From Oscarella lobularis (Eukaryota; Porifera; Homoscleromorpha; Homosclerophorida; Oscarellidae): 64,000 nt of DNA. The translations under genes and the position numbers were made by a program. Below, in pieces: positions 23,270 through 35,099 of the stretch; within the stretch, counting starts at the first letter, position 1, and each line of letters starts with the position of its first letter. Location: assembly GCF_947507565.1 (NCBI RefSeq), contig NC_089187.1, positions 1,736,001 to 1,800,000 of the forward strand, given 5' to 3'. The notes below the pieces were generated by a model. That model searched no databases, was not told where the DNA came from, and worked only from the letters and a program-made list of their open reading frames with translations.

Positions 23270-23790
23270 GGTAATCCGCAAACTGACGTCATCTCCAGTA
23301 TTGAATTCCAAGGAAAATACCTAAGTAAAATCAAAAGAGGCAAATGAGAGAAATAAAAGGATAGAAACGTAAAAACTTGCCTTCAAGACTTGTCGGTTGA
23401 AGAAGGCCGGGACGCGCGTGTTTGGGAATGCGATGGAGTTCTGACAACAGGCAATCAATGAAAATCGATACGAAAAAAAATCGCGTTTTTTACCGTCTGG
23501 TTGGTTTTGCAAATAAAGAAGATCGACCGCATCAATTTGGCTTGTTCTTCTGCACGAAATTGCTGCTCGGACGTCGCTTTTCACTGAAACAAGAACGACA
23601 CCGGTGTCCTCAAAAGAGGCCCTCCTATATTATCTCAGCAACAATGCTCATTGCCGACGACATCTGTAGAAGGATCGATTCAAAGATAACTAGAGAACGC
23701 CCTTGTGAACTCGAGATACACTAACAAAGGTTTTTTCCTACTTTTTCTTACTGTATGCCTCAACTGGAGCCTCTCCGGTTCCTGTGCGGC
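23270..23790. repeat. Dispersed repeat, copy 1
   Basis: Shares a core (GTCCTCAAAAGAGGCCCTCC, then CTCAGCAACA, then AACTAGAGAACGCCCTTGTG) with copies near 29.1, 55.5 and 60.2 kb. Frames inside it differ between copies, so it is treated as non-coding. No terminal inverted repeats were seen. The rest of 22,917-24,176 shows no gene. Confidence 0.65.
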
Positions 23791-24176
23791 TACCATTTGC
23801 GCTCACCATGACCCGTTCGACGGATGATCGGCTGAAGAACGCGTCAGAGCTCCGCTTCCTATTTCTTTCCGGTGTAATCGCTGAGCCTTTTTCTGTTTGT
23901 CTTGATCGATAGCCCCCCGGATGACAAACAAACGACGATACATAAAATTTGTTGAAAATAGCAAAAAAACAGGGTTGCGTAAAAATACCACGGACGTTTG
24001 CATTTCTACTGAAAACTCGGCCAACGACAATGTTATACCGGATTAAAATTGATAGTAACGATAATTATACTGTTCGACTCGCCTTGTTATTGGATACTGA
24101 TTAATTAAGCCCGTGCCTACAATTCGACTACCTGAGGTTCAAGTGTGTGGCATTTACTTAGCACACTAGCCCTTAC

Positions 24177-27100
24177 CTAGATCTTTAGTTTTTTCGGCTC
24201 AGGCTCAACGGCTTCCTCGCCATACAGGTCACAACGAATAGAGTGTAGTATTCTCTCCCCATAGACTTCCTTCACAACGTCGTCCAGTCCTGACTTGTAG
24301 ATGGCTCTAGCAAGGTCCCAGACTTTCCCTTTACCTTTTTGCTTCGTCATCCATTTCTTCAGCATTGCATAGCATTGTTCTTCGTCTTGGGAGTTAGAAC
24401 GCAAACACGAATCAATCTCAGCGTCATTGAGACTCGTTGGACCAAGCTGACGAGCCACACGCCTCCAGTAAGACTTGATCTCCAAATACACCTCCCTAAG
24501 GTGATTATCTTCAACTTTTTTGTCTTTAAACTCTAATTCTGGCGGTGCTACAAAAGAAGTATAAGTGCAGAAGACGCATTTTATCTTACTTTGAAATATA
24601 CCATCGCCAAGAACTTTTTTGTACTTCTCTTGGATGACTCTCTTGCTTATAGACGACTCCGTACAGGCAAGCAACACTTTCTTCACAAGAGGCTGCTCCG
24701 TTTCCGTCTTCCATTTCTTCAGCGCTAGTGCAAGGCTCACTTTGTTGCTATGGTTTCCTCGCCGTATTTCCGTCATGGCTTCAGACGACAATAGTTTTAT
24801 GCAGATCTCTTCCCATTTTGAGCTCGCTCCTGAACAAATCGCCGAAATCAGATCTTTGCACACGACGTCAGCATCGGCAGGGAAACCGGCTCCGCGCTCC
24901 GGCTTTCCGTCTCGGACGCGACGACGAAGACGAAGATGGCTAATTTGAACGTGAGGATGCGTGGCATCGCGAGGTTTTAAGGCTTTTACAATTGCAGTGC
25001 TGCTCTTACACGACTTGACGTCGTCCCTTTCGTACACAGCCACGTCTGAACTGTGATTCTTAAGATCGTCGCTGTCCAAATAGCGCCATTCCATTGGACA
25101 GCCACTCGCTTTATCTCTTCGAACTGACTCAACAGTGCGTTTCACATCTTCGAGCGTATCCTTTGCGACGCATTCGCCTCCCTTCGAACAGCGCACGATC
25201 ACGTCGACGGCATCGCAATCGTCTTCATTCGCTATTTTGACGAGACATTCGACCAAATGACTTTGACCGGACGCTTCAAGTTTGAAGCCGTCTTTCCACA
25301 GAATCATGCGATATCCCGAAATGGCGGCGCAGCGACTTTGAAGAATGGGAAAAAGTGGCGGTGGAATGACATCCGTCTCGGGGTGAGAAACTCGGTAGCG
25401 ACGACCGCGGTAAACGACCATGTCGTCTCTCTTCTCCCAGACGCCGGCCGGTTTTAATTCTTTTATGAGGCAAGGAACGTGATACGAGTGAGGACCGTCT
25501 TTACCTTCAATTTGACAAATGAGATGAAGATCGAGCATCACTCGAATTGCTTCATCTACGGTGAACGACACACACGGAAGATTTCGCTCCCGTTGCTTTT
25601 CTTGAAATAGCTCGAGTGCTAATTCTATGTCTTCTTGATTCACTCTGCCCGTGTCGTCCTTGACTGCGCGGATGATGTAGAACTCATCGGGATCGGAGAG
25701 GATCGGGCCCAGAAGATTGGTTACCAAAACCGAAGGCTGCAGATAAATTTGGCGAAGCGTGCGAAAATACAGAATCTGTAAACACAACGTTGGGCGCTAA
25801 CCAAACACCGTTTTAGAAGAGCTTACAGTTCCCGAGTCGTGAAGGTTTTCGGCCAACAATTCAATTGGAAAGTGTTTGATGAGAGGTCGACTAAGATGCT
25901 TTTCAATAGTAGATCGAAACTCTTCCAAGTTCAACAACTTGTCTTCAGTGAGAGAAGTATCCAAAATAAGCGATATACAATCCTCGCACACTTTGGGAAC
26001 AGGTTTCGCTTTCTACAAAAAAAAGGCCGCGTGAAGCAGTTTCAAAACAACGACGTGAGCTATACACATGTATACCTGAAGAAGCTCTTCTCTGATTCTC
26101 TTCAGTTCTCTGCGAAACGAATCCATAGCCAGAGACTGTCCCTTCTTGCAGTCCACCTCGACAACGCCGCCCAAACAGAAGATTCCATCAAACTTTCTAA
26201 TAAGATTTTTGACGAGAATTTGAAATGAGCCCGAAGGTTTCATGTCGTTGTCGGGATTGCCTCCCGTTCTCTTGTTCCCAACGACAACGATCGTGATGCC
26301 GGAGACGATTGATTTTCTAGCCGACTTCAAAAAAGCGAGCCATCGTCTCACTTCCGCTATCACTTCTTTCATTGCCCGTTTTTTGCCATTTCCGTCGTCT
26401 AGGTTGACGACGCATATGAAAATGGTCAAGGCGAAGCGAAACAGAATAGCGTGGGCGACGCGGAACGGGTAGTGACCGCCAAAGTCCCAGATGGACATCA
26501 GTCCCACCCCGTCCACGTGCTTGTTGTGGACATCGACGCCGGCCGTTCGATCGAGTTCGTCCGACTGCGGAGTGATGTCACACAGAGAATTTGTTAGTGT
26601 CGATTTGCCAGCCATCGGCTCCCCGACGAGACAAGTTTGAACGCATTCTGGTTGGACTAGTTCGCTGTCAAGCCTCTCGTTTTCTAGGCGTATCTTAAAA
26701 TACAAGCATAAGTTGTTACGAAATATTTAGGGGAAATGTTTCTTAGGCTTACATATTCGCCTTTGAGAAAAAAATGTCTTTCACCTCGAGCTGCCTCGTG
26801 AGGTTTTAGTCCCTCCTGGTTAAAAACGTTAATAAACCGATGTCGTTCCTTTGGTAGCTTACATCATTTTCAGCCTCAAGTGATAGACCGGCGTCTAGCA
26901 AATATTGAAGAATGGATATCTTTACTGCTCTTGATACACATTTGAGACGCCTAAACATTCCATAAAGATGCAGAAGCGAGTTTCCTTTCTGAAAAAATTA
27001 AATAATCTAAATTTGCTAAATTAGGAAATCTGTCTACCTCATCGACTGTTTTGCAATTAGCACCGTGCTCCACAAACCATTTCAAATTTTCCAGACTTGA

Positions 27101-28861
27101 GCACCACATGATTGGTGAACTCCCTCCCTAAATTAACAAATGAAAACAAAAGATCGCGCGTATGGCGCATTACAGTATCTTGTTCCTCCACATCCGCCCC
27201 ATGACGAAGAAGACGATCAAGAGACAATGAAGAGCCATACCAGGCAGCCCAGTGAAAAACATTGCGCATATGAGCAGCAAGAAGTCCCTCAGTCACAAAA
27301 GAGTCAAACACTTTTCTTGTCTCTTCAATTTCCAACATGTAGGCGTCCTGTACCAAAATCACACAGAATATACAATAAAAGAACAACCACTACCTTTTGC
27401 CCAAGATATGTCAATCCAGAAAATTCAATTTTGAGCTCAGCGATGACTCTTGCAACATCCACGTCCTCGTTGTTCATCACTCGCAGCAACAAAGTGCTCC
27501 CAGTCTAAAACGACGTTACACAAAATAAAATTGCGTTTCAGTACTAAATTATACTTCGACATCAAACTTTTTCTGGACACCCAACTCTAATAATTTTTTT
27601 GCAAATTTGAAATTCTTTGAACAGAACGCCAAAGACAATGGCGTGCATTTGGACTACACAAATGCCGGAATAAGGCGACAGAAAGATCACGTAAAATCCT
27701 ACCTCATGCGGTGAATATCCTTGGACAACCGCATTCTCTATCATTGCGAGAGGCAATCTTTCTGCTAGCCAGGTTAAAAGATTAATTCGATCACTTTCTT
27801 CTTTCAGATTTGACTGAGCCAAGATATAAAACACGTTCCGATCGTCTCTCTACAAGTATATTGAAAAAGGAAGCTGCATTCAACTGCTTACAGTTGCTTT
27901 TGAAAGGCTGAATCCTTTTCTGCATAGCCAGTCAACAACGTCAATTTGTACACCCGCAACAGCCCAGTGAATTGGTGTTTCCTTATACTAAGAAAACCAA
28001 CAGAACTCTTGCATTTGCACATATTCGTTTGTAACAAACCCTCGTTTTATAGCCTGAATTGAGTTGTTTTTCCCTGTTCTGCATTATATCAAACCAAAGT
28101 TCGACCATGCTTTGTCCACCGAAACAAGCGTTGAAAAACAGAGGAGTCTAGAACGTAGGCAAGTCGTCGAGTCTTAGTAAATAAATGACTAAATATAAAT
28201 ACTTTCTCAAGTCCTGTCATTTCTTCATCTAGCGAATTTGTTATCAATAATAATCTTTTTACTACTTCAGCGTGTCCATTCGCAAATGCCAAATTTAAAT
28301 CAGTCTCGCCACTCTAAACAAAACAATTTATTGAGAAGTTTGACACACCGATGACAGTGCATTTACTCGTGTACGTGAAATCTGTGCTCCACTCCTCAGA
28401 AGAAACTCTACAGCAGTTTCATCGCCAATGACACAAGCCAGCATCAAAGCAGTAAGATTATTGTAAGCCTAATTCACTATTTCAAGGTGTTGAGCAAAAT
28501 AAGACTCAAGGCAATCTTACAAGAAATCCTTCCCCAAAATAATAATGTGACGTGTTATTCAAAATCGTGCAATCGACTTTTCTGATGTTCAATTGTCCGA
28601 TCAATTCTTTCAAAATTTCAAATTTTCTTTTTAACACTGCAACATGTATCAATCTCCACCAGCCCTAAGAAATCCTATTGAACATCCCGTGCAGAGTATG
28701 TAAATTACAACCTTAATGCGATCTTCTCCACAAATCAATTCTTTGTTGCTGTACGTTCGATTCAAACGGACTTTTCCACGGGAAAGAATTTCTTTCACAT
28801 TTCGCAAATCTCCTTTTTCTACGCATATATATAGGCGCTCTTCTTCTTCTTCGCTATACAA
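24177..28861 (-). CDS. Ankyrin-Roc-COR protein with two death-like domains (Roco family, DAPK-like without kinase)
   Basis: The N terminus (from 28861, starting MYSEEEEERLYICVEKGDL) and about ten small exons down to 26,750 encode ankyrin repeats (LNLAFANGHAEVVKRLLL, FHWAAWYGSSLSLDRLL, GNSLLHLYG). A Roc GTPase exon follows (about 26697-26076): P-loop GEPMAGKST, WDFGGH in place of DxxG, and GNKRTG in place of NKxD. COR spans exons 26012-25826 and 25775-24590 (LHDSGT|ILYFRTLRQIYL across the intron). A first death-like domain lies near 24,900-24,600 and a second in the last exon 24547-24177 (WRRVARQLGP, CYAMLKKWM). Roco proteins are GTPase-regulated scaffolds; death domains suggest apoptosis or innate immune signalling. 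The altered G4 motif may lower guanine specificity. Exons in the ankyrin part are inferred from short open stretches between GT and AG sites. Confidence 0.85.
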
Positions 28862-29889
28862 AAACAGATCGCGTTTCGCTCTCGAGAATCGGCTGCGGAA
28901 CCTGAACCCATCTCTTATATCTATGCTGAACTACTCACTCCCAGTCGTTTTCTTCGTGCGATGACACGGTGTCACCCCAATCTTCGTCACTGCTTAGCAC
29001 TTCCATGCCGCTTCTAAACACAGCCATCTCGAGGCAAAGTCCCGCTGTTCGTTTGCGGTACAGTACCTGCTCTTAATTTGCTGTTTACAGTACTCGCTCC
29101 TAGTGTCCCGTAGGTTCTTCGCCAGCGTTTACCATTTGCGATCCTTCTTCATTATCTCGGCAACAATACCCATTGTTGACAACAGCTGTAGAACGATCAA
29201 ATCAGAAATAACTAGAGAACGCCCTTGTGAACTCGAGTGAGACGCGAACAAAGGTTCTCTCCTACTGTACTTCAACTGGAGACTCTCCGGCTCCTGTGCG
29301 ACTTTGAGTAGCTACCCAGCAGCTTAAATTTGAGCGAATGAGCTTCGAGAGAAGCGTTTTAGCTTGTTCTCTTTGTCGTACAATCGAATTCCCGGAGCTT
29401 GGGCGGGGTTAGACCAGATATGCAAGATTTCTCCGTCTGTGATTTTGATTGGGCCCGATCGAGCCGTGTGGCCGCTGTTGCGTCATGGATGAAAAAACGT
29501 CTATGACTGCAGTAAGACAAAAAAGGTGCAAGCATATTTTTCCCGGAATAATCATGTTTGTGTACATAATCATGCGTAGTGGGCTAACCCCTACCAATTA
29601 GCTACGTGGCTAAAATTAGGACAATCACAAAACCCCCCAAAAAACTACTAAAGCAACAAACTAACATAGAGTAATCAAGAAGTGAAAGCTATAAAGCAAC
29701 GAACCAACATATACCAGCAGAGACTGAATGAGACGGAAGAATGACGTACAAGTGCAGATAAAACATAAGTACCTGTAAACAGAATAAAGCGTACGATACA
29801 AAATACGACAGACAGTACGACAGTTTGGACAGCATCAGTGTTTTACACTGAACTCTCACTAACCTAATAAGGTAGAATTTAGTTGCTCA
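28862..29889. other. Intergenic with a dispersed repeat fragment
   Basis: Contains the presumed promoter of the Roco gene and, at about 29,130-29,320, copy 2 of the dispersed repeat seen at 23.3, 55.5 and 60.2 kb (TTATCTCGGCAACAATACCC, then AACTAGAGAACGCCCTTGTG, then AACTGGAGACTCTCCGGC). No gene supported. Confidence 0.55.
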
Positions 29890-31540
29890 TTAATTAGAAA
29901 CTAAAGATTGTACCGATTCTTGTCCGGTTGCTTCTGAATCAGAATCGTCGTCGGCAAGGCCGTCCATCACCTCGAGCATAATATGATGGTTTTGCTCTGC
30001 AGCGTCATATCTTGGGCCATCGTCTATATGGCCGTGTTGCTCTGGTGATGTTCCATCGCTGTTACTGCTAGACACTTGTCGAACTACCAAGACGGCAATA
30101 ATGATAACAGCAACGACGAGACCAGGACTTGCAACAGACGCTATCATTTTGATGTGCTTGTAGTCGTGAGGGTTGCGCCCTATTGTGTCCGCTGGTTGTT
30201 GCTCAATAATCAACTTCCCAGATGTGGGAAGTTCCGTATCTGCAAGCAAGAGCTAGGAGTTAAAAAGTACGGCACTGAAAAGGCAAACAACCTGACACAA
30301 TGCACTGATGGGGCAGAGCAGGAATCACAATCGCGTTGCTGTAGTTGCTGCTGGCACCGACGACGTCTTCACTGTAGATCCGACAACGTCTTTCGCCAGC
30401 TGCGTTTTCTACTCCAACTGCTATAAAGTCTGCAAAAAACGGACAGCAGGCTTGCACCATTAGTACTCGTTGTCGCTAATCGCACCCTGCTCTGGATTGA
30501 CAAACTCTTCTTTCTCGTACCCATCTTCACAGATGACCTTGACGGTGTGAACCGGAGATGTCGCTCCTTTAGGTACGAGGCACGTAACAGCTATGTTGCA
30601 CTTATCACTTGAAAGCGAGGCCGTGCAATTTTCAAGCAGCGTGGGTCGATCTAAATCACTAAAATCAGCTACTACACGACAGCAACGATTTCTAACTAAC
30701 CAAAAGGTAGAACATTCACGATAGATTTGGTGTTGGCTGCTCTAACGCTAAAGTAAGGATTGCCCTTTAACCAGCATTCGTATACTCCAGCGTTCGAAGA
30801 GGTGAAGCTCTGGATGGAAAGAGTGCCGTTGCTCCGGGTCTTTACATTCTTTTGCTTCTGCGCCGCTTCGGGAATTTTCCATTCAGCATCAGCGCACCCC
30901 GGTGGTTTGTCGTTCGCAGACGGACAGACAATTTCAACGTTCGACCCAATTGGCACGCTCTTTGAAACTTCAGCTGCATTCAGTTCAACTGAGACAATTG
31001 ACGGGACCCGATTACACAGCAAATATTATATAGCAACCTTCGGTGTCTTACTGTAATCGTTGAGAGGTACGGTTAGACTATCGTAGTCGCGGCCTCCGGT
31101 GTCGGTGACCCGACAGGCGTAAAGATACGACGACGCGCGACCCGGTTCGATTGCAAACCTAACGTGCTGAACGCAGCCTCGAGTTGGAACGACCACGGAG
31201 GCTGGAGGGCCGGAATTGTTCGCTGACATCTTCCCGTCGACAATCACCTCTTCGTAATCCGTTAGCACAAGCCACTTGACGTCCGTCTCTCCGCACGACC
31301 CGGCGCCGATTGCGGTATAGTTGCACGACAATTCGGCGTAAAACGTTGTATTGACGTTACCATCTTGAGCCGCCTCGTAATATGTATCGCGACTGACGAA
31401 AATGGAAGGGCGTGTGCGCAGAGAATACCCTGGGTCAAAGAAAACAAACCGTTTAAACAAAACCTTGCTTGATTCGAAAGAAAACGTCACCATTTGCGGC
31501 CGTCAACGCACTAAGAACGGCGCATGATACGAATAATCTA
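29890..31540 (-). CDS. Ig/FN3-type single-pass membrane receptor-like protein
   Basis: Descending exons: a hydrophobic leader near 31,540-31,495 (LFVSCAVLSALTAANG); an Ig-like domain in 31,435-31,050 (LSCNYTAIG, WLVLTDYEE, YACRVTDTGG); a second Ig domain in about 31,020-30,700 (VEIVCPS, LSIQSFTSSNAGVYECW); an FN3-like region in about 30,680-30,260 (DFIAVGVENAAGERRC); and an exon ending at 29890 with a membrane segment (ASPGLVVAVIIIAVLVV) and an acidic tail of about 60 residues. That is the layout of a cell-surface recognition receptor. The tail carries no immunoreceptor tyrosine motif that I can see. The leader exon lacks an ATG in frame, so the true first exon is probably upstream. Head to head with the Ig gene at 32.3 kb. 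Confidence 0.72.
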
Positions 31541-32271
31541 CGCCATGTTCCTTTTAGCCACGTCTACAGAAAGCGACGGTTAATAGTCGGACTTTATTTG
31601 GGGGAGGTCGGGGACTCGATCGCGGGGACTCGCGGGGACTCGTGGACTTCCTGCGTGCAAACACGCAATCAGGGACTACGAAGCTTCAACTTGCATTCAC
31701 CGTAATCCAAGGAAAGTCGCAAGAATAAATCGACTGCGCGGGAGCGTCTACTCTAGGGAGCGCCAAAATAAAACGCGAAAGCAAACGTAGCCTTACCGAA
31801 TTAGAATATCCAGCGTCAGCAAGGTTAATCGGTGGTAATATGTACTTCGCCATTGTGCGGACGGACCTTAGATCGACTCCTGCTTCCTTCTGCTCGAACT
31901 TCGAAAATGACGTATTTGCTGTCGATTAAAGTAATTAGATTAGCCACAGCGGCCTAAGCACAGGCTGAATGAAAAAATTAAAACCTCTAATTTAGTTTAG
32001 AGTATAAAGCGCAGTGTAACGATAGCCTTAGCTTTCGTATTTCCCCACAGTTAAAGATACGACAGCACGTGCCAAGAACATTCTAGAATATCCGGGATAA
32101 ACGAGCATAAAATTACCTAATAATTTTCTAATAATTTGCGAAACATTTTTTCGTGGCAAAACAGGTCTTTATACTATTTCCTACTGCAAGAAATGCAAGA
32201 ATGCCCAACATGTACATTGCTGCCTCTGTTTACTGCCGGCAAGTCTGCCAATAGTATATACTACTATAGTG
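31541..32271. promoter_or_regulatory. Region between head-to-head Ig genes
   Basis: About 730 bases between two divergent Ig-domain genes, likely holding both promoters and perhaps a missing first exon of the minus-strand gene. It includes a short GGGGACTCG tandem at 31,606-31,640. No other feature recognised. Confidence 0.4.
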
Positions 32272-34559
32272 ATGCCAATGAGCGTCCTCTATTGTGTGGG
32301 CCTGCTGCTCCAATTACTTGTTGCAGGACAAGGTTAGAATAAACCCTCCCTTACTGCGGTCTGCTAAATAAAATCTGTAGAGGCTTTGAGAGTTGAAGTC
32401 GTTGCTAATCCAACTGTAGTAAAAGAGGGCGGATCTTTTTCTTTATCGTGCTCTTCTACCATTGACGACCGCTCGGTTGCATTAAGCAAGACTATCACCT
32501 GGACAAAAGACAACAGGCGTCTGACAATAGATGGAAAACGTATCACGGCGTTCACACCAGAATTTCTTCACGTAAACAACGCCCGCGACGTCGATGCTGG
32601 ATGGTACGAATGCACGGTGCAAATGAGCTCCGATAGTGGATCTAGCAAAGCCTATGTCACCGTTGAAGGTCCGACGCTTAAGCTCAAATTCCTTCTTACT
32701 CATTTTCCGGTTGATAGGCGAGACAATCGTACAATCGGTCCGCGATCGCGTGATCGCCGTCGTGAGATCAAACGTTTCATTAGAGTGTAGAGCAGCAAAT
32801 TCTCTAGCTGTACGATGGCTCTACAAATTAATGAAAGTTGAAGTAAGCTCGAGAATTCGAATAAAGGCGTCCGCAGGGAGAAGCATATTGGAAATAGACA
32901 ATGTGCAGATGTCAGATGCTGGAACCTATCAATGCAAGATTGGAGTCAAATTGGCGAGAATTCACCTTAGCGTTGATTTACCTAGCACTCCTCAGATTGT
33001 GACTCATCCAGAGAACGTCACTGCTGTTGCCGGAGAGAGAGTGGAGCTGGTTTGTGACGCAATTGGGAAACCACCCCTCATTATGTCGTGGCTGAAGAGA
33101 ACAAGTCGCGGAGACGTCGAGATATCCAGAAATAGGATTTTGGCATATGAGGCTGTCACAAAAAGACAAGCGGGAATCTATATTTGCGTGGCAAAAAACA
33201 CAAACGGTCACTCAGAGTCAAAAACAGCTACCATACATGTACAGGAAAGAGGTACGTACCAGATTCAAAAACATTTTGGCTCGTGGCAGTGTCACGACTT
33301 TAGAACACAGTTCTACACTTGTAGCAAAACAGAAAGACGTTGTTGCCCTCACTTGCCCCTTTTCCGACTCTACGGTCACGTGGACAAAAAGCGGTCAGCC
33401 GGTTGAATTATCAGGAACCAAAATTCTCAAACCAAGAGTCGTCAGAGGTTCAGCACTCCTCATAACCGACGCCACATGCTCTGACGACGGAGAGTACAGC
33501 TGCGCAGCTGAGCAAGAAGATGACATATTCAGAACGACGCTTATTGTCGAAGGTGTGTCCTCTAGTAGTAACACCGTCGTAAGACTCTAAAGAGCTGCAG
33601 TTTACAGGTCCTCCTGAACCTCCACGTAACGTATCGGTAACCTTTGTGTGCAACAGTAACCAGGAGGGAGAATTGCAGGTTTTCTGGCAGCAAAGTCTTT
33701 GTCACGGCACAAGTACTTTCCTTGGTTATTTTCTAACCGTGACGATAATTAACACCAAGTCGAAGGCAGGAAAGGTGATTACCAAACGAGCAGAGCCAAG
33801 TTCTCAGAAAACGTCTGTTCTTCTCGACGACTCTACCTGCTCAGATTGCAGCATTGTCTACGGAGTAGAAGTACAAGCTGAAAATCAATTCGGAAGAAGT
33901 TCACGAGTCCTACCCATCGCTGCGCTTAGTAAACAGCCAGGTAAGTATCCACAGTGAGGTAGTCACTACGTAAAGTTACAGATACAGTATCGAAGGTAGG
34001 AAATGCAGATTGTCAAACCAATCGAACGCTCAATCCAATCCGGTTCTAATGTCAGTTCCAGGCATTCAGCTATGGGTTAGAGACAAGCACTGTCGATGTT
34101 CTAAGGTAAGTCGATTAGACAGATGAGGCGGACAAGTAATCGTTACCTCAGTCTTTAGTTTTCGATATTACAAAATACGTCAAACGTGCTGTGCAGAAAT
34201 ACATTAATGAGACTCTCCAAAAACTAACTAATCAGGAAACTACATTGGTTTTGACTCATGAAGACGTTCGATCCGTCGACAAGCCTCTCAGCGTTTTTGT
34301 CTACCAAGTTATGATGAGCAACGTCAGCTTTCTAGAAGGAATCAGCAGCATTTCTCAAATTTCTGGATTAGTTGATAGCGATCGTCGAAACGAGACGGAA
34401 ATTTATGTGACAGAAAAGTGCAAAATCGTTTTTGCAGATTGCTCACCTTTGCTTATTGAGGGATCTGACAATAATGTCGAGTGCCAAGTGGAGAGCCCGT
34501 GTTCTGAGACGAAAACTCTTCAGCGTATACGCAAGTGGTGTCAACCGTGCTTGGAATAA
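32272..34559 (+). CDS. Secreted Ig/FN3 protein with a cysteine-containing C-terminal domain
   Basis: Exon 1 (32272-32332) encodes a signal peptide (MPMSVLYCVGLLLQLLVAGQ). Exons 32381-32668, 32718-33251 and 33304-33552 encode four Ig domains, each with the Cys, Trp and DxGxYxC pattern (DAGWYECTV, DAGTYQCKI, QAGIYICVA, DDGEYSCAA). Exon 33608-33940 encodes an FN3 domain (PPEPPRNVSVTF, YGVEVQAENQFG). Small linker exons at 33.98-34.10 kb are unresolved in phase. The last exon (34159-34559) encodes a domain ending RIRKWC plus five residues (LSVFVYQVMMSNVSFLEG, CKIVFADCSPL). No membrane segment is seen, so secretion is expected. The C-terminal domain matches the partial gene at 63.5-64 kb; I do not recognise it. 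Confidence 0.78.
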
Positions 34560-35099
34560 GGAACCGATAAGCAGACTGTATTGTCTAGGAGGGAAAAAAT
34601 GAATAGCAAAACGAGAAAAAAGTATCTATACAGATTCTCTAAACGAAAAGGCTTACTACGCCTTTGTACTCTTCGCATACGCGCAAAATCGTCTTCAGAA
34701 GATACTGCGCTTTGCCTTGGGAAAGGTTTGGCATTTCTTGGCGCAATCAGTTCAGCAGCCTGAGAGTTAGCCTCGATTGCTTGTTTGGGCACGCCGAGAG
34801 AAAGTTTAGGAACGAAAAGACACGATCGAGGCTACTAAAAAGAGGAGCTGTAGCTTGTTCGTGCTTTCGAGAAGAACACGAATGACGTGCCTCAAATTCC
34901 CGTAGAACACGAGCTCTCCCACGTGTTTCTTCGCCTCTGAGACACAGTGTATAGCCACGGATACTGAAAGGAATGTAACCTCTTTCTAGTATCCATAGCG
35001 TAGAGCTGGTTTACTAAAGCAAAGAAGCAAGCAAAACAAAAAAAACAGCTAGACAGAAACGGCAGCATCGATGTTAATTCAGTATGGAGTTGACTACAA
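34560..35099. other. Convergent 3' region
   Basis: Lies between the ends of two convergent genes (Ig gene, plus; giant gene, minus). Open frames here are not supported by any family. Expected to hold both 3' untranslated regions. Confidence 0.4.
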
